64,000 bases of DNA. Source: Nomia melanderi (taxonomy: Eukaryota > Arthropoda > Insecta > Hymenoptera > Halictidae). Both the position numbers and the translations under genes were made by a program. The notes under the pieces were generated by a model. It was not told the DNA's origin and did not search any database. It saw only the letters and a program-made list of their open reading frames with translations. Positions 63,201-64,000 of this stretch are shown here, piece after piece. The stretch spans positions 9,176,001 to 9,240,000 of the forward strand of contig NC_135002.1 in assembly GCF_051020985.1 (NCBI RefSeq), in the 5' to 3' direction. Every line of letters starts with the position of its first letter. Position 1 is the first letter of the stretch.

Positions 63201-64000
63201 TCGAGCAGGAAGGAAACATTTCACCGTCGCAGATATGCGCATATAACAATTGAATTTAAAACGATTTCTTTTAGTAGTTTCTTTGTCTTTTCACAACCGA
63301 AATAAAATGCATTTCATCAAAAGACATCAATGAGATAACACATAATAGTTTCTTTTTTTCTCTCTTTTCTTCATATTTTTTTTTATCACGCATTCGCGGT
63401 TTCCAGAGGTAATCTCGTTTTTTGTTTTTTTTTTTTGCTTTTTTTCTAAATAATTATTAGCGCGCGAAGAGAAAATTTTGAGCATCAGTTCCAAGTCACA
63501 CCGTAAAGACTTTGTTTTTCTCTTAGTAATGCAACTTGTTCACGATTTAGTGATACATTCCTCAGAACGAATCGATCAATGATTTTTTTTATTGACACGC
63601 ACCCCACATGTTGCCAATTCTGCCTATGGAGCTTATTCGTTATTACAAGTCTCAACATCGTTCACTTTTTCTACCGAATAATATTACACTTAATAACAAT
63701 ATACATAGTAGGAAGCAAAATTGAACACATACGCTCGGAATCGTCAATGTAAATAATATTGTATTCATTGCTTGAATATGTAGCATAAGAGAACAAAATG
63801 TTTGAATGTTTTCCTTTTTAGGAAAAACTTAACCAACGAACAATATCATATCTCAGGAATGATAACGCAAAAAGTACTGCAAAATTAATGAAAAATTGAC
63901 TGCACATTCAGTCATTTAGAACTTCAGGATAATTACTGACTAATGGAAAATAAAAGAATAGTAGATACCTATACGGAAATATTATTTTCTATAATAAGGA
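60287..64000. other. AT-rich 3' flank; no gene supported
   Basis: AT-rich with T homopolymers, a TTTC run at 60.93 kb, a C11 run at 62936-62946 and AATAAA signals at 61070 and 62274. Two stop-free stretches (61553-61744 and 62012-62203) lack paired splice sites and family resemblance. Confidence 0.5.

Noticed and set aside
1..64000. CRISPR arrays, prokaryotic operons or defence systems
   Set aside because: No regularly spaced repeats and no bacterial gene structure; the spliced METTL9 gene shows a eukaryotic genome.

Overview
The window reads as animal nuclear DNA, most likely from an insect and probably a hymenopteran (bee, wasp or ant). The signs are spliced coding exons with consensus splice sites, long introns, abundant short tandem repeats, patchy base composition (AT-rich stretches alternating with GC-rich, CpG-containing islands), TTAA-flanked piggyBac-type miniature elements and a hAT-type miniature element. 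The order-level assignment is an inference from style; the window has no species marker. There is no sign of operons, prokaryotic genes or CRISPR.

Only one protein-coding gene can be supported: an orthologue of METTL9 (DREV family), the S-adenosylmethionine-dependent methyltransferase that makes N1(pros)-methylhistidine. It lies on the + strand in four coding exons (30228-30410, 43082-43293, 57253-57465, 57908-58319). These join in a continuous frame of 339 codons. The first intron has a GC-AG boundary and is about 12.7 kb; the second is about 14.0 kb; the third is 442 bp. The gene therefore spreads 1,017 coding bases over about 28 kb.

Layout. 1-29,950: no gene that I can support, with AT-rich sequence broken by GC-rich islands (about 5.2-6.5, 7.1-10.7, 12.2-14.3, 18.1-20.7 and 24.1-25.1 kb). 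One island carries a compact promoter-like module at 8708-8750. 29,950-30,410: probable METTL9 5' region and first recognised coding exon. 30,411-43,081: intron 1, with homeodomain-core clusters, tandem repeats and two TTAA-flanked miniature elements. 43,294-57,252: intron 2, with a second, inverted and longer copy of one of those elements, an exact 22-bp direct repeat 119 bp apart, long GA and CT tracts and a CpG-rich promoter-like patch. 57,253-58,319: last two coding exons, holding the SAM site and the conserved C-terminal half. 58,320-64,000: 3' flank with a hAT-like miniature element, one exon-like segment of unknown identity, another possible TTAA element and AT-rich sequence.

Most open frames outside METTL9 are chance frames in GC-rich or low-complexity DNA and were not annotated. 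The points most worth a second look are the large METTL9 introns with enhancer-like content, the GC-AG splice, the apparent lack of the usual hydrophobic N-terminus, a small family of TTAA miniature elements and the unidentified exon-like segment at 59849-59975.
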